This document shows positions 1 through 6,022 of a stretch of DNA of 13,694 nt, piece by piece. This DNA is from an uncultured Eubacteriales bacterium. GTDB lineage: Bacteria; Bacillota; Clostridia; Oscillospirales; Acutalibacteraceae. The translations under genes were made by a program, and so were the position numbers. Under the pieces are notes generated by a model, which saw nothing but the letters and a program-made list of their open reading frames with translations, had not been told where the DNA came from and searched no databases. Position 1 is the first letter of the stretch; each line of letters opens with the position of its first letter. The stretch spans positions 1-13,694 of the forward strand of contig CAKSPR010000045.1 in assembly GCA_934486455.1 (NCBI GenBank), in the 5' to 3' direction.

Positions 1-21
1 GCCGCCGCGCAAATGCCGAAA

Positions 22-51
22 AAAGCCGTCTGACTTTTGTCAGACGGCTTT
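22..51. terminator. Bidirectional rho-independent terminator
   Basis: A perfect 13-bp stem (22-34 paired with 39-51) with a TTTT loop. Read on the minus strand it ends in a run of six T, about 40 nt after the stop of the GGGtGRT gene, so it most likely ends that operon. On the plus strand it is followed by TAAATTTTTT and could also stop transcription entering from the left. Confidence 0.9.
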
Positions 52-88
52 AAATTTTTTATAAAGCTAAGCAAACCCCAAGGGAAGC

Positions 89-1087
89 TTATTTAGAAGC
101 CTCTTCAACCGCAACGGCGCAGGCAACGGTAGCTCCGACCATGGGGTTGTTGCCCATTCCGATAAGTCCCATCATTTCAACATGGGCGGGAACGGAGGAG
201 GATCCGGCAAACTGAGCATCGGAATGCATACGACCCATGGTGTCGGTCATGCCGTAGCTGGAGGGGCCGGCGGCCATATTGTCGGGGTGGAGGGTACGGC
301 CTGTACCGCCGCCCGAGGCAACCGAGAAGTATTTCACGCCGTTTTCGACACACCACTTCTTGTAGGTGCCGGCGACGGGATGCTGGAAGCGGGTGGGATT
401 GGTGGAGTTGCCGGTGATGGAAACGCCGACATTTTCAAGCTTCATGATGGAAACGCCTTCGGGAACATTGTCTGCTCCGTAGCATTTAACCTTCGAGCGG
501 TCGCCCTTGGAAAATGCGATTTCCTCCTTAACGGTGACCTGCTCGGTGTAGGGGTCAAATTCGGTTTCGCAATAGGTAAAGCCGTTAATTCTCGAAATGA
601 TATAAGCGGCGTCCTTTCCGAGGCCGTTGAGTATAACGCGAAGATCCTTACTTCTGACCTTGTTGGCGTTAAGAGCGATTTTGATTGCGCCCTCTGCGGC
701 GGCAAAGGATTCGTGTCCCGCAAGGAAGCAGAAGCACTCGGTTTCTTCCGAAAGGAGCATTTTGCCGAGATTTCCGTGGCCGAGACCGACCTTGCGGTTT
801 TCGGCAACAGAGCCGGGAATACAGAAGGACTGAAGTCCCTCACCGATAGCGGCGGCGGCATCGGCGGCCTTTACGCAGCCCTTTTTGATGGCGATAGCGC
901 AACCGACGGTGTATGCCCAGATGGCATTTTCAAAGCAGATGGGCTGGGTCGAACGAACGATCTGGTCGACATCAATACCCTTTGCATCGGTAATTTCCTT
1001 GCATTCGTCGATAGAGGAAATTCCGTATTTCTTTAAAGTCTCGAGGATTTTGGCCTCGCGTCTTTCATAACCTTCAAACTGTGCCAT
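89..1087 (-). CDS. GGGtGRT family protein
   Basis: A 332-residue protein of the GGGtGRT family, named after a signature seen here as GGGTGRT at residues 259-265. The molecular function of the family is not known to me. No signal peptide or membrane segment is visible, so it should be cytoplasmic. The sequence is Gly/Ala-rich near the C-terminus and carries several Cys (for example 51, 63, 71, 89, 118 and 120). The ATG start at 1087 has a GGAGG ribosome binding site nine bases upstream. The gene begins only 17 nt after the stop of the NifU-like scaffold gene, so the two are co-transcribed; this pairing recurs in anaerobic bacteria. From that context it may act with the scaffold in iron-sulfur or sulfur handling, but that is inference. 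The family call is firm and the role is open. Confidence 0.9.
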   Translation of the reverse strand: MAQFEGYERREAKILETLKKYGISSIDECKEITDAKGIDVDQIVRSTQPICFENAIWAYTVGCAIAIKKGCVKAADAAAAIGEGLQSFCIPGSVAENRKVGLGHGNLGKMLLSEETECFCFLAGHESFAAAEGAIKIALNANKVRSKDLRVILNGLGKDAAYIISRINGFTYCETEFDPYTEQVTVKEEIAFSKGDRSKVKCYGADNVPEGVSIMKLENVGVSITGNSTNPTRFQHPVAGTYKKWCVENGVKYFSVASGGGTGRTLHPDNMAAGPSSYGMTDTMGRMHSDAQFAGSSSVPAHVEMMGLIGMGNNPMVGATVACAVAVEEASK

Positions 1088-1104
1088 TAGAATATTCCTC
1101 CTTC

Positions 1105-1797
1105 TTATTCTTTTCTCGGGTCGATATATTTTGCGGCCTCGTTAAATCTGCCGTAGGTACCCATGGACTTCTTGTATGCCTCGTTGGGCTCCATGCCCTT
1201 TTTGATGAAGTCGGTCATCTTTCCGAGGGAAACGAACTCGTAGCCGATAACCTCGCCCTTCTCGTCGAGAGCCATTCTTGTGCAATATCCTTCGGTCATT
1301 TCGAGGTAGCGAACGCCCTTGTCCTTTGTGCCGTACATGGTTCCGACCATGGAACGGGCGCCCTTACCGAGATCCTCCATGCCTGCGCCGATTACAAGAC
1401 CGTCGTCGGAAAATGCCGACTGGGTGCGGCCGTATACGATCTGAAGGAACAGCTCGCGCATTGCGGTGTTGATGGCGTCGCAAACGAGGTCGGTGTTAAG
1501 AGCCTCGAGAACGGTCTTTCCGGGAAGAATTTCGGCCGCCATAGCTGCCGAATGGGTCATTCCTGAACATCCCACCGTCTCAACGAGAGCCTCCTCGATA
1601 ATGCCGTTTTTAACATTGAGAGAGAGCTTGCAGGCGCCCTGCTGGGGAGCGCACCAACCAACGCCGTGAGTATAACCGGAAATATCGGTTATCTGCTTGG
1701 CTTCAATCCATTTTCCCTCTTCGGGAATGGGAGCAGGTCCGTGGTGGGGACCCTTTGCGACTACGCACATATTTTCGACTTCCTGTGAATAAGTCAT
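1105..1797 (-). CDS. NifU/IscU-like iron-sulfur cluster assembly scaffold protein
   Basis: A 230-residue protein with a NifU N-terminal/IscU-like fold signature. Cys49 and Cys56 flank a WCAPQQGAC segment. Cys77 sits in VGCSGMTHSAAMAAEI, which matches the second IscU cysteine region (GC followed by a Ser/Ala-rich helix), and Cys106 is a candidate third ligand. It is longer than IscU (about 130 residues) and has a C-terminal extension from about residue 125 with another Cys at 172. Scaffold proteins of this type hold a nascent Fe-S cluster. No cysteine desulfurase or suf gene is nearby, so its sulfur source is not local. The ATG at 1797 follows AAAGGAG at good spacing. It is the first gene of a two-gene operon with the GGGtGRT gene. 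Confidence 0.85.
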   Translation of the reverse strand: MTYSQEVENMCVVAKGPHHGPAPIPEEGKWIEAKQITDISGYTHGVGWCAPQQGACKLSLNVKNGIIEEALVETVGCSGMTHSAAMAAEILPGKTVLEALNTDLVCDAINTAMRELFLQIVYGRTQSAFSDDGLVIGAGMEDLGKGARSMVGTMYGTKDKGVRYLEMTEGYCTRMALDEKGEVIGYEFVSLGKMTDFIKKGMEPNEAYKKSMGTYGRFNEAAKYIDPRKE

Positions 1798-1820
1798 TTT
1801 TTTATCTCCTTTCGGGAATT

Positions 1821-1837
1821 GGTAAAAGCGTTTTACC
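1821..1837. promoter_or_regulatory. Inverted repeat in leader of the scaffold/GGGtGRT operon
   Basis: GGTAAAA, GCG, TTTTACC: a perfect 7-bp inverted repeat around a 3-nt centre, 24 bases upstream of the scaffold start codon and between the likely -10 and the ribosome binding site. It could be an operator or a small RNA hairpin. No regulator is identified. Confidence 0.45.
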
Positions 1838-1862
1838 GCTATTTTAAACTGATTATGCTGAG

Positions 1863-1868
1863 ATTATA
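1863..1868 (-). promoter_or_regulatory. Candidate -10 box for the scaffold/GGGtGRT operon
   Basis: TATAAT on the minus strand, about 65 bases upstream of the scaffold start. I found no convincing -35 at 16-18 bp, so this is a weak promoter call or one needing an activator. A second, poorer CATAAT lies at 1852-1857. Confidence 0.4.
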
Positions 1869-1938
1869 TTATTGAACCGTTTAAACAGGCTAAGCGAGAT
1901 GTGAGCCGTTTTTCGGCACACCACACTGTATTGTATAC

Positions 1939-2790
1939 CTATCCGACCGATTTTGCAAGAAAAACATTTTTAAATTTCTTTGAAATGTGCTCGAAAAAGC
2001 CGCGACAACTGTTTTTGTCCTCAAAAACCGAAAAACAGGTAGGTCCGCTGCCGGTGAGGGAGGTGGTAAGAGCGCCGAAGGCTTCGGCCGATTTTCCTAT
2101 TTTCGAAATATAATCGGGCTCTTGGCAAAGAGCAAAATCATTTTTAAAAAAGCCTGCGCCCTTTTTGATGTCACCGTTTTTTAAGGCCGAAAGCGCCTTC
2201 TCGGTGTAACCTCCGTTTAGACCGCCGCGGCTGTCGAGGGCTTTATACATATCGGCGGTCGAGCCTTTTTCGCAGGGCTTTACAAGCACAAAGTAAAACT
2301 GCGGAAAATTGTCGATAAATTCAAGCTTTTCTCCTATTCCTGTTGCGACGGCGGTCTTTTGAAAAAGCGAAAAGGGCACATCGGCGCCGAGACCCTTTGC
2401 AAGGTCGATTTTTTGCCCGTCTGAAAGGCGGGTTTCGTAAAGACGGTCTAAAATGTTGATGACCGCCGCGCCGTCGGTGCTTCCGCCGCCCATGCCCGAA
2501 AGCAGGGGAATGTGCTTTTCCGCCGTTATTTCAATGCCTCTGTCATCACGCGGGATGCCGGTCTTTTCAAAAAAAGCCTCAGCCGCCTTAAAAACAAGGT
2601 TGTCCTCTTTTTTAACACCGTCGCAGTTAACGGCAATGCCGCTTCGCCCTGTTTTTTCGACGGTTATGATGTCGCAAAGGGAAACGGGGTGCATTATCGA
2701 GCAAAGCTCATGATAACCGTCGTCCCTTTTTCCGATACAGTCTAAGGTGAGATTAAGCTTTGCATAGGCTTCTAAGGAGAGCTTTTTCAT
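1939..2790 (-). CDS. ispE: 4-diphosphocytidyl-2-C-methyl-D-erythritol kinase
   Basis: A 283-residue GHMP-family kinase that phosphorylates the 2-hydroxyl of CDP-methylerythritol with ATP in the non-mevalonate (MEP) isoprenoid pathway. Visible motifs: KLNLTL at residues 11-16 with the conserved Lys11; the GHMP ATP-binding loop PLLSGMGGGSTDGAA at 95-109 (a variant of the usual glycine-rich GLGGGSSDAA); the catalytic Asp in GADVPF (Asp137); and the C-terminal GHMP motif TSLTGSGPTCFSVF at 243-256. Length matches the family. Its ATG overlaps the stop of the upstream aminotransferase gene by four bases (ATGA), which implies translational coupling. It is the last gene of the Lrp-aminotransferase-ispE operon. 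No canonical terminator follows it, only a weak hairpin around 1905-1925 without a T-run. Confidence 0.95.
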   Translation of the reverse strand: MKKLSLEAYAKLNLTLDCIGKRDDGYHELCSIMHPVSLCDIITVEKTGRSGIAVNCDGVKKEDNLVFKAAEAFFEKTGIPRDDRGIEITAEKHIPLLSGMGGGSTDGAAVINILDRLYETRLSDGQKIDLAKGLGADVPFSLFQKTAVATGIGEKLEFIDNFPQFYFVLVKPCEKGSTADMYKALDSRGGLNGGYTEKALSALKNGDIKKGAGFFKNDFALCQEPDYISKIGKSAEAFGALTTSLTGSGPTCFSVFEDKNSCRGFFEHISKKFKNVFLAKSVG

Positions 2791-3953
2791 ATTTCACCCA
2801 TAAACTCTCCGATCTTTTCGAGAGCGGTTTTAAGGTGGTCGAGAGAATAGCAGTAGGAAACCCTTATGTGACCCTCTCCGCTTTGACCGAAGGCCGTCCC
2901 GGGGATAACCGCAACATGCTTGGAATAGAGCAGTCTTTCGCAAAACTCATCCGATGTGAGCCCCGTTTTTTCGATGCCGGGGAAGGCGTAAAATGCGCCC
3001 AGCGGCTCAAAGCAGTCAAGCCCCGCCTTTTTAAGCCCCTTTATGAGAAATTTCCTTCTCATATCATATTCGTCCCGCATCTTTGCAATGTCGCTGTCAC
3101 CGTTTTTAAGAGCTTCGATGGCGGCAAACTGAGAGGTGGTGGGGGCGCTCATTATTCCGAACTGATGAATTTTGGTCATCTGCTTTATTATTTCCTTGGG
3201 TCCGAGCGCATATCCGAGTCTCCAGCCGGTCATGGAATATGTTTTGGAAAATCCGTTGGCAATGACCGTTCTTTCCTTCATTCCGTCGATAGAGGCAATG
3301 GAAACATGGTGCTTCGAGCCGTAGGTCAGCTCGGCGTATATTTCGTCCGAGAGTATCATTATGTTTGTATCCCGCAAAACCTCGGCAATTGCCTCAAGAT
3401 CATGCTTTTCCATTATTCCGCCGGTGGGGTTGTTGGGATAGGGGATAACAAGCAGCTTGGTTTTTGGGGAAATGACCGATTTAAGCTGCTCGGCGGTTAT
3501 GCGGAAATCGTTTTCAACTGTGGTTTTAAGGGGAACGGGATGTCCGCCGCAAAGGCTGACAAGAGGGGAATAGCAAACAAAGCTCGGCTCGGGCACAATT
3601 ACCTCGTCGCCGGGCGAAACAAGAGCGCGAAAACAGGCGTCGATGGCTTCCGATCCGCCGACGGTTACGAGGGTGTCGGTTTCGGCGCTGTATTTCACAT
3701 TGAACTTGCGCTCGTAATATTTTGCGATTTCCTCCCGAAGCTCTGCAAGGCCGGCGTTTGCGGTATATCTTGTGTATCCCGATTCGAGAGAAGAAATGCC
3801 CGCCTGGCGAATGTGCCAGGGGGTGTAGAAATCCGGCTCGCCCACACCGAGGGAAATTACATCGTCCATTGTTCCCGCAATGTCGAAATATTTTCTTATT
3901 CCCGAGGGCTTGAGGGCAACGGTGGTTGGATTAAGTATGTTATCGTAATTCAT
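2787..3953 (-). CDS. Pyridoxal-phosphate-dependent aminotransferase, class I/II
   Basis: A 388-residue fold-type I aminotransferase that transfers an amino group between an amino acid and a 2-oxo acid. Visible motifs: NNPTG at 174-178; the cofactor aspartate in SDEIY (Asp203); the Schiff-base lysine in NGFSKTYSMTGWRLGY (Lys237); and the carboxylate-binding Arg364 in HIRVSY. Substrate cannot be read from sequence; aromatic amino acid or alanine/aspartate type activity is plausible. I choose the ATG at 3953, which shares one base with the stop of the upstream Lrp gene (TGATG), over a TTG one codon earlier. Its 3' end overlaps ispE by four bases. An AGGGGG stretch upstream can serve as ribosome binding site. 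The adjacent Lrp regulator suggests amino-acid-responsive control. Confidence 0.93.
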   Translation of the reverse strand: MNYDNILNPTTVALKPSGIRKYFDIAGTMDDVISLGVGEPDFYTPWHIRQAGISSLESGYTRYTANAGLAELREEIAKYYERKFNVKYSAETDTLVTVGGSEAIDACFRALVSPGDEVIVPEPSFVCYSPLVSLCGGHPVPLKTTVENDFRITAEQLKSVISPKTKLLVIPYPNNPTGGIMEKHDLEAIAEVLRDTNIMILSDEIYAELTYGSKHHVSIASIDGMKERTVIANGFSKTYSMTGWRLGYALGPKEIIKQMTKIHQFGIMSAPTTSQFAAIEALKNGDSDIAKMRDEYDMRRKFLIKGLKKAGLDCFEPLGAFYAFPGIEKTGLTSDEFCERLLYSKHVAVIPGTAFGQSGEGHIRVSYCYSLDHLKTALEKIGEFMGEI

Positions 3954-4432
3954 CAAAACGACAATATCCCCCTGTCGTCCTTGGTGTTATAGCATATTCT
4001 TGCACCCATCTGCTTATAGTTTCTGAGCATAAAATGGGTTGTTGTGGAGGTGACTCCTTCGATGGGAGCAAGGCGGTGGGAAACAAACATTGCCGCCGAC
4101 TGGAGATCGTCTGCCTTAACGGTCACGAGAAAATCGTATGCGCCCGACATCAGGCACAGATCCGACACCTCGTCAAATTGCATTATCTTTTTTGCAAGCT
4201 CTTCATAGCCTGCGTCGGGCTGGGGGGTGACTTTAAGCTCGACCATGGCGGTAATGCGCTTGTCTCCGAGCTTTTCCCAGTTTATAAGGGCTTTGTATCC
4301 GTTGATAACGCCGTCGTTTTCAAGCTTTTTGATGCGTTCCCTGACGTCCTGCTCGGTTGTGTCAAGCATGGCCGCAAGGTCGGTCACCGAATATCTGGCG
4401 TTTTTAAAAAGCAGTTTTGCAAGCTTATCCAT
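3953..4432 (-). CDS. Lrp/AsnC family transcriptional regulator
   Basis: A 159-residue regulator with an N-terminal winged helix-turn-helix (about residues 4-55, including SVTDLAAMLDTTEQDVRERI and the following wing) and a C-terminal AsnC-type ligand-binding/oligomerisation domain (about 60-145). These proteins sense amino acids and bind DNA as dimers to octamers or larger. The start ATG at 4432 follows an ACGGAG site at good spacing. It heads a three-gene operon with an aminotransferase (one-base overlap) and ispE. It probably regulates the aminotransferase and possibly itself. The region upstream is unusual: an array of 17-bp degenerate repeats begins 26 bases from its start codon. The regulated targets and the ligand are unknown. 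Confidence 0.92.
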   Translation of the reverse strand: MDKLAKLLFKNARYSVTDLAAMLDTTEQDVRERIKKLENDGVINGYKALINWEKLGDKRITAMVELKVTPQPDAGYEELAKKIMQFDEVSDLCLMSGAYDFLVTVKADDLQSAAMFVSHRLAPIEGVTSTTTHFMLRNYKQMGARICYNTKDDRGILSF

Positions 4433-4457
4433 ATCAATTCTCCGTTCTGTTTAAAAT

Positions 4458-4627
4458 TGCGGTAGTCATATCTTCTGCGGTTATATTTGCTGCGGTTTCG
4501 GAAGGGCTTCGGTTTAAGAGAGGTTGAGGCTTCGAAAGGGGCCGGGGCTTCGAAGGGGCTGCGGTTAAAGAGAAATTGCGGTTTCGGGGAAAGTTCGTTT
4601 TATGGGAAGATGCGGTTGAATTTATTT
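4458..4627. repeat. Degenerate 17-bp tandem repeat array (about 10 units)
   Basis: On the plus strand the heptamer TGCGGTT or a close variant begins at 4458, 4476, 4491, 4508, 4560, 4577 and 4611. The gaps are close to 17 or its multiples (18, 15, 17, 52, 17, 34). Cutting at 17 bp gives units such as TGCGGTTTCGGAAGGGC (4491), TTCGGTTTAAGAGAGGT (4508), TGAGGCTTCGAAAGGGG (4525), TGCGGTTAAAGAGAAAT (4560) and TGCGGTTTCGGGGAAAG (4577). An approximate consensus is TGCGGTTTCGAAAGGGR. The array fills most of the 228-bp gap between the PHP gene and the Lrp gene. Short reading frames in it look like by-products of the repeat, not genes. Confidence 0.6.
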
Positions 4628-4660
4628 GCTTGCACGGTCGGCAGAACAAATCAAACCAAA

Positions 4661-5479
4661 TTAAATTATCGGAACGAGCATGGGTACATGCTGCTCGTAA
4701 ATGGTGAGATAGGAAAATCCGGCGGCCTTGGCCAAATCCATTCCGTCGGCGATGTTTTTTCCGACATCGGTCGCGTGGTGGGCGTCCGAACCGAAGGTTA
4801 TGTATCTTCCGCCCAGCTCCTTGAATTTTTTAACCACATCAAAATCGGGCAGGGGCTTTCCGTATGCCTGACGGTAGCCGGAGGTGTTTATCTCAAGCGC
4901 CTTTTCGTTTTTGGCAAGCAGCTTTAATATTTCGTCAACCTTTTCGGCATAGCTTGAAAGCTCGAGGCCGAAGTGATGCTCGCCGTTTATGTAGCGAAGG
5001 GGGTAGGTCAGGTGGGCGAGACTGTCAAATCCGTTCCATTTAACAAGGTCGTAGAGCTGATCGAGGTACATATCGAAAAACTCAAAGGGATCGTTCTTTT
5101 CATAATCGACCTGCCAGAAGTCGGGCTGACCTTTAAGACAGTGCATACTGCCCAGCACAAAATCATATTCGTTTGCGCCCAAAGCGTCGTATGCGGCGTC
5201 AAAATCATGGGTTGCCTGACCGAGCTCGATTCCCGCCATAATGATGAGGTGGTTTGCAAAGGCGCCCTTTGCCTTTTTCGCTTCAAGAAAGCTTTGGCGT
5301 ATGGCCTTGTCAAAACGGTATGTTTCGGCACGGTAGCGGCTGCATTCGCAGTGGTCGGTTATGGCGACGGCGCGAAGTCCCGCACTGACGGCGTGCTCGC
5401 ACATAAGCATGACCGGGTCAAATCCGTCGTCGGAATTGTCGGTATGAATGTGAAAATCCACAATATTTTTATAGTTCAT
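4661..5479 (-). CDS. PHP-domain phosphoesterase, histidinol-phosphatase (HisJ) family
   Basis: A 272-residue metal-dependent phosphoesterase of the PHP superfamily. Metal-ligand motifs appear in the expected order: HIHTD (10-14), TDHCE (41-45), GIEL (83-86), SMH (111-113), AHLTYP (155-160) and the C-terminal GSDAHH (230-235). HisJ-type members hydrolyse histidinol phosphate to histidinol in histidine biosynthesis, but no his gene is nearby, so the substrate may differ. I start at the ATG at 5479, preceded by GAGGCG about nine bases upstream. A longer in-frame start 17 codons earlier would begin at the promoter -10 and adds no conserved sequence. Divergent from the ACT-domain gene. No terminator is seen between this stop and the repeat array downstream. 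Confidence 0.88.
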   Translation of the reverse strand: MNYKNIVDFHIHTDNSDDGFDPVMLMCEHAVSAGLRAVAITDHCECSRYRAETYRFDKAIRQSFLEAKKAKGAFANHLIIMAGIELGQATHDFDAAYDALGANEYDFVLGSMHCLKGQPDFWQVDYEKNDPFEFFDMYLDQLYDLVKWNGFDSLAHLTYPLRYINGEHHFGLELSSYAEKVDEILKLLAKNEKALEINTSGYRQAYGKPLPDFDVVKKFKELGGRYITFGSDAHHATDVGKNIADGMDLAKAAGFSYLTIYEQHVPMLVPII

Positions 5480-5515
5480 TACATTTCGCCTCGTATAAAT
5501 ATATTGTTGCATGTT

Positions 5516-5544
5516 ATTATACCACAACAAATTAAAAAATAACA
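5516..5544 (-). promoter_or_regulatory. Promoter of the PHP phosphoesterase gene
   Basis: On the minus strand a perfect TATAAT (5521-5516) is preceded by TGG, making an extended -10 (TGTGGTATAAT). The -35 at 17 bp (TGTTAT) is poor, so the extended -10 probably carries the activity. This leaves a leader of about 30 nt. Confidence 0.65.
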
Positions 5545-5563
5545 GAGTTTTTTACCGAAAATC

Positions 5564-5592
5564 TTGTTAATAGATAAATTTTGTGGTATAAT
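5564..5592 (+). promoter_or_regulatory. Promoter of the ACT/UPF0210 operon
   Basis: TTGTTA (5564-5569), a 17-bp spacer, then TATAAT (5587-5592) with an extended TGG immediately before it. This is a strong housekeeping promoter pattern about 70 bp upstream of the ACT-domain start. Confidence 0.8.
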
Positions 5593-5663
5593 CGGTTTTG
5601 CAAGAGCTTTACTTTATATACAAAGCGCTTATATCAAAAGATTTTCAACGGAGGAGTTAACAA

Positions 5664-5933
5664 ATGAGAGCCATTATTTCGGTCATCGGATCCGACAGGG
5701 TAGGTATCCTTGCTAAAATTGCCGGACTTTGCGCCGACAGCAACATCAACATTATTGATGTCAACCAAAAGGTGGTGGACGGAATGTTCACCATGGTCAT
5801 GCAGGTTGAAATCGACAAATGCACCGTTCCGTTTTCGGAGTTTGCCGTTGCAATTCAAAAGGCGGGAAGCGAGATCGGAATGACCGTCAACGCAATGCAC
5901 GAGGATATTTTTAATTCCATGCACCGCATCTGA
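5664..5933 (+). CDS. ACT domain-containing protein (UPF0237 family)
   Basis: An 89-residue protein consisting of a single ACT domain with the typical start MRAIISVIGSDRVGILAKI and a second beta-strand region NINIIDVNQKVVDGMFTM. ACT domains usually bind amino acids and work as dimers. This small GcvR-like family (UPF0237) has no settled function. The ATG follows GGAGG (CGGAGGAGTTAACAA) at normal spacing. It is followed 89 nt later by the UPF0210 gene with no terminator between them. The same pair is neighbours in other Firmicutes (for example SP_0238/SP_0239 in pneumococcus), so it probably forms a ligand-sensing subunit or regulator for the UPF0210 protein; that role is inference. Confidence 0.92.
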   Translation: MRAIISVIGSDRVGILAKIAGLCADSNINIIDVNQKVVDGMFTMVMQVEIDKCTVPFSEFAVAIQKAGSEIGMTVNAMHEDIFNSMHRI

Positions 5934-5981
5934 TTTTGCTGTAAGGGAAGAAAATATTTTAGAATACTCTGAAAAAACAAT

Positions 5982-6006
5982 CCTGCTAAGCGGAAACTTG
6001 GCGAGG
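5982..6006 (+). other. Intercistronic hairpin before the UPF0210 gene
   Basis: CCTGCTAAG pairs with CTTGGC-AGG across a CGGAAA loop, with one bulged G and one G-U pair. It ends a few bases upstream of the AAGGAAG ribosome binding site. There is no T-run, so it is not a terminator. It may affect mRNA stability or translation. Confidence 0.35.
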
Positions 6007-6022
6007 CAGAAAGGAAGTTTAT

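Noticed and set aside
182..1036. 284-codon open frame on the plus strand
   Set aside because: Lies exactly opposite the GGGtGRT gene. The translation is Gly/Val-rich with no family resemblance, and no proper ribosome site was seen. It is a shadow of biased codon use.
1900..1930. Terminator after ispE
   Set aside because: GTG-T-GCCG/CGGC-T-CAC can fold, but on the minus strand no T-run follows.
2760..3992. 410-codon open frame on the plus strand
   Set aside because: Antisense to the aminotransferase, whose motifs are complete. The plus-strand product matches nothing recognisable.
4434..4649. Small open frames on either strand in the PHP-Lrp gap
   Set aside because: They translate the 17-bp degenerate repeat into low-complexity Arg/Pro/Ser or Gly/Lys runs and have no recognisable start context.
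5480..5530. Longer N-terminus for the PHP protein
   Set aside because: The extra 17 codons run into the -10 box of its promoter, and only the ATG at 5479 has a ribosome binding site.
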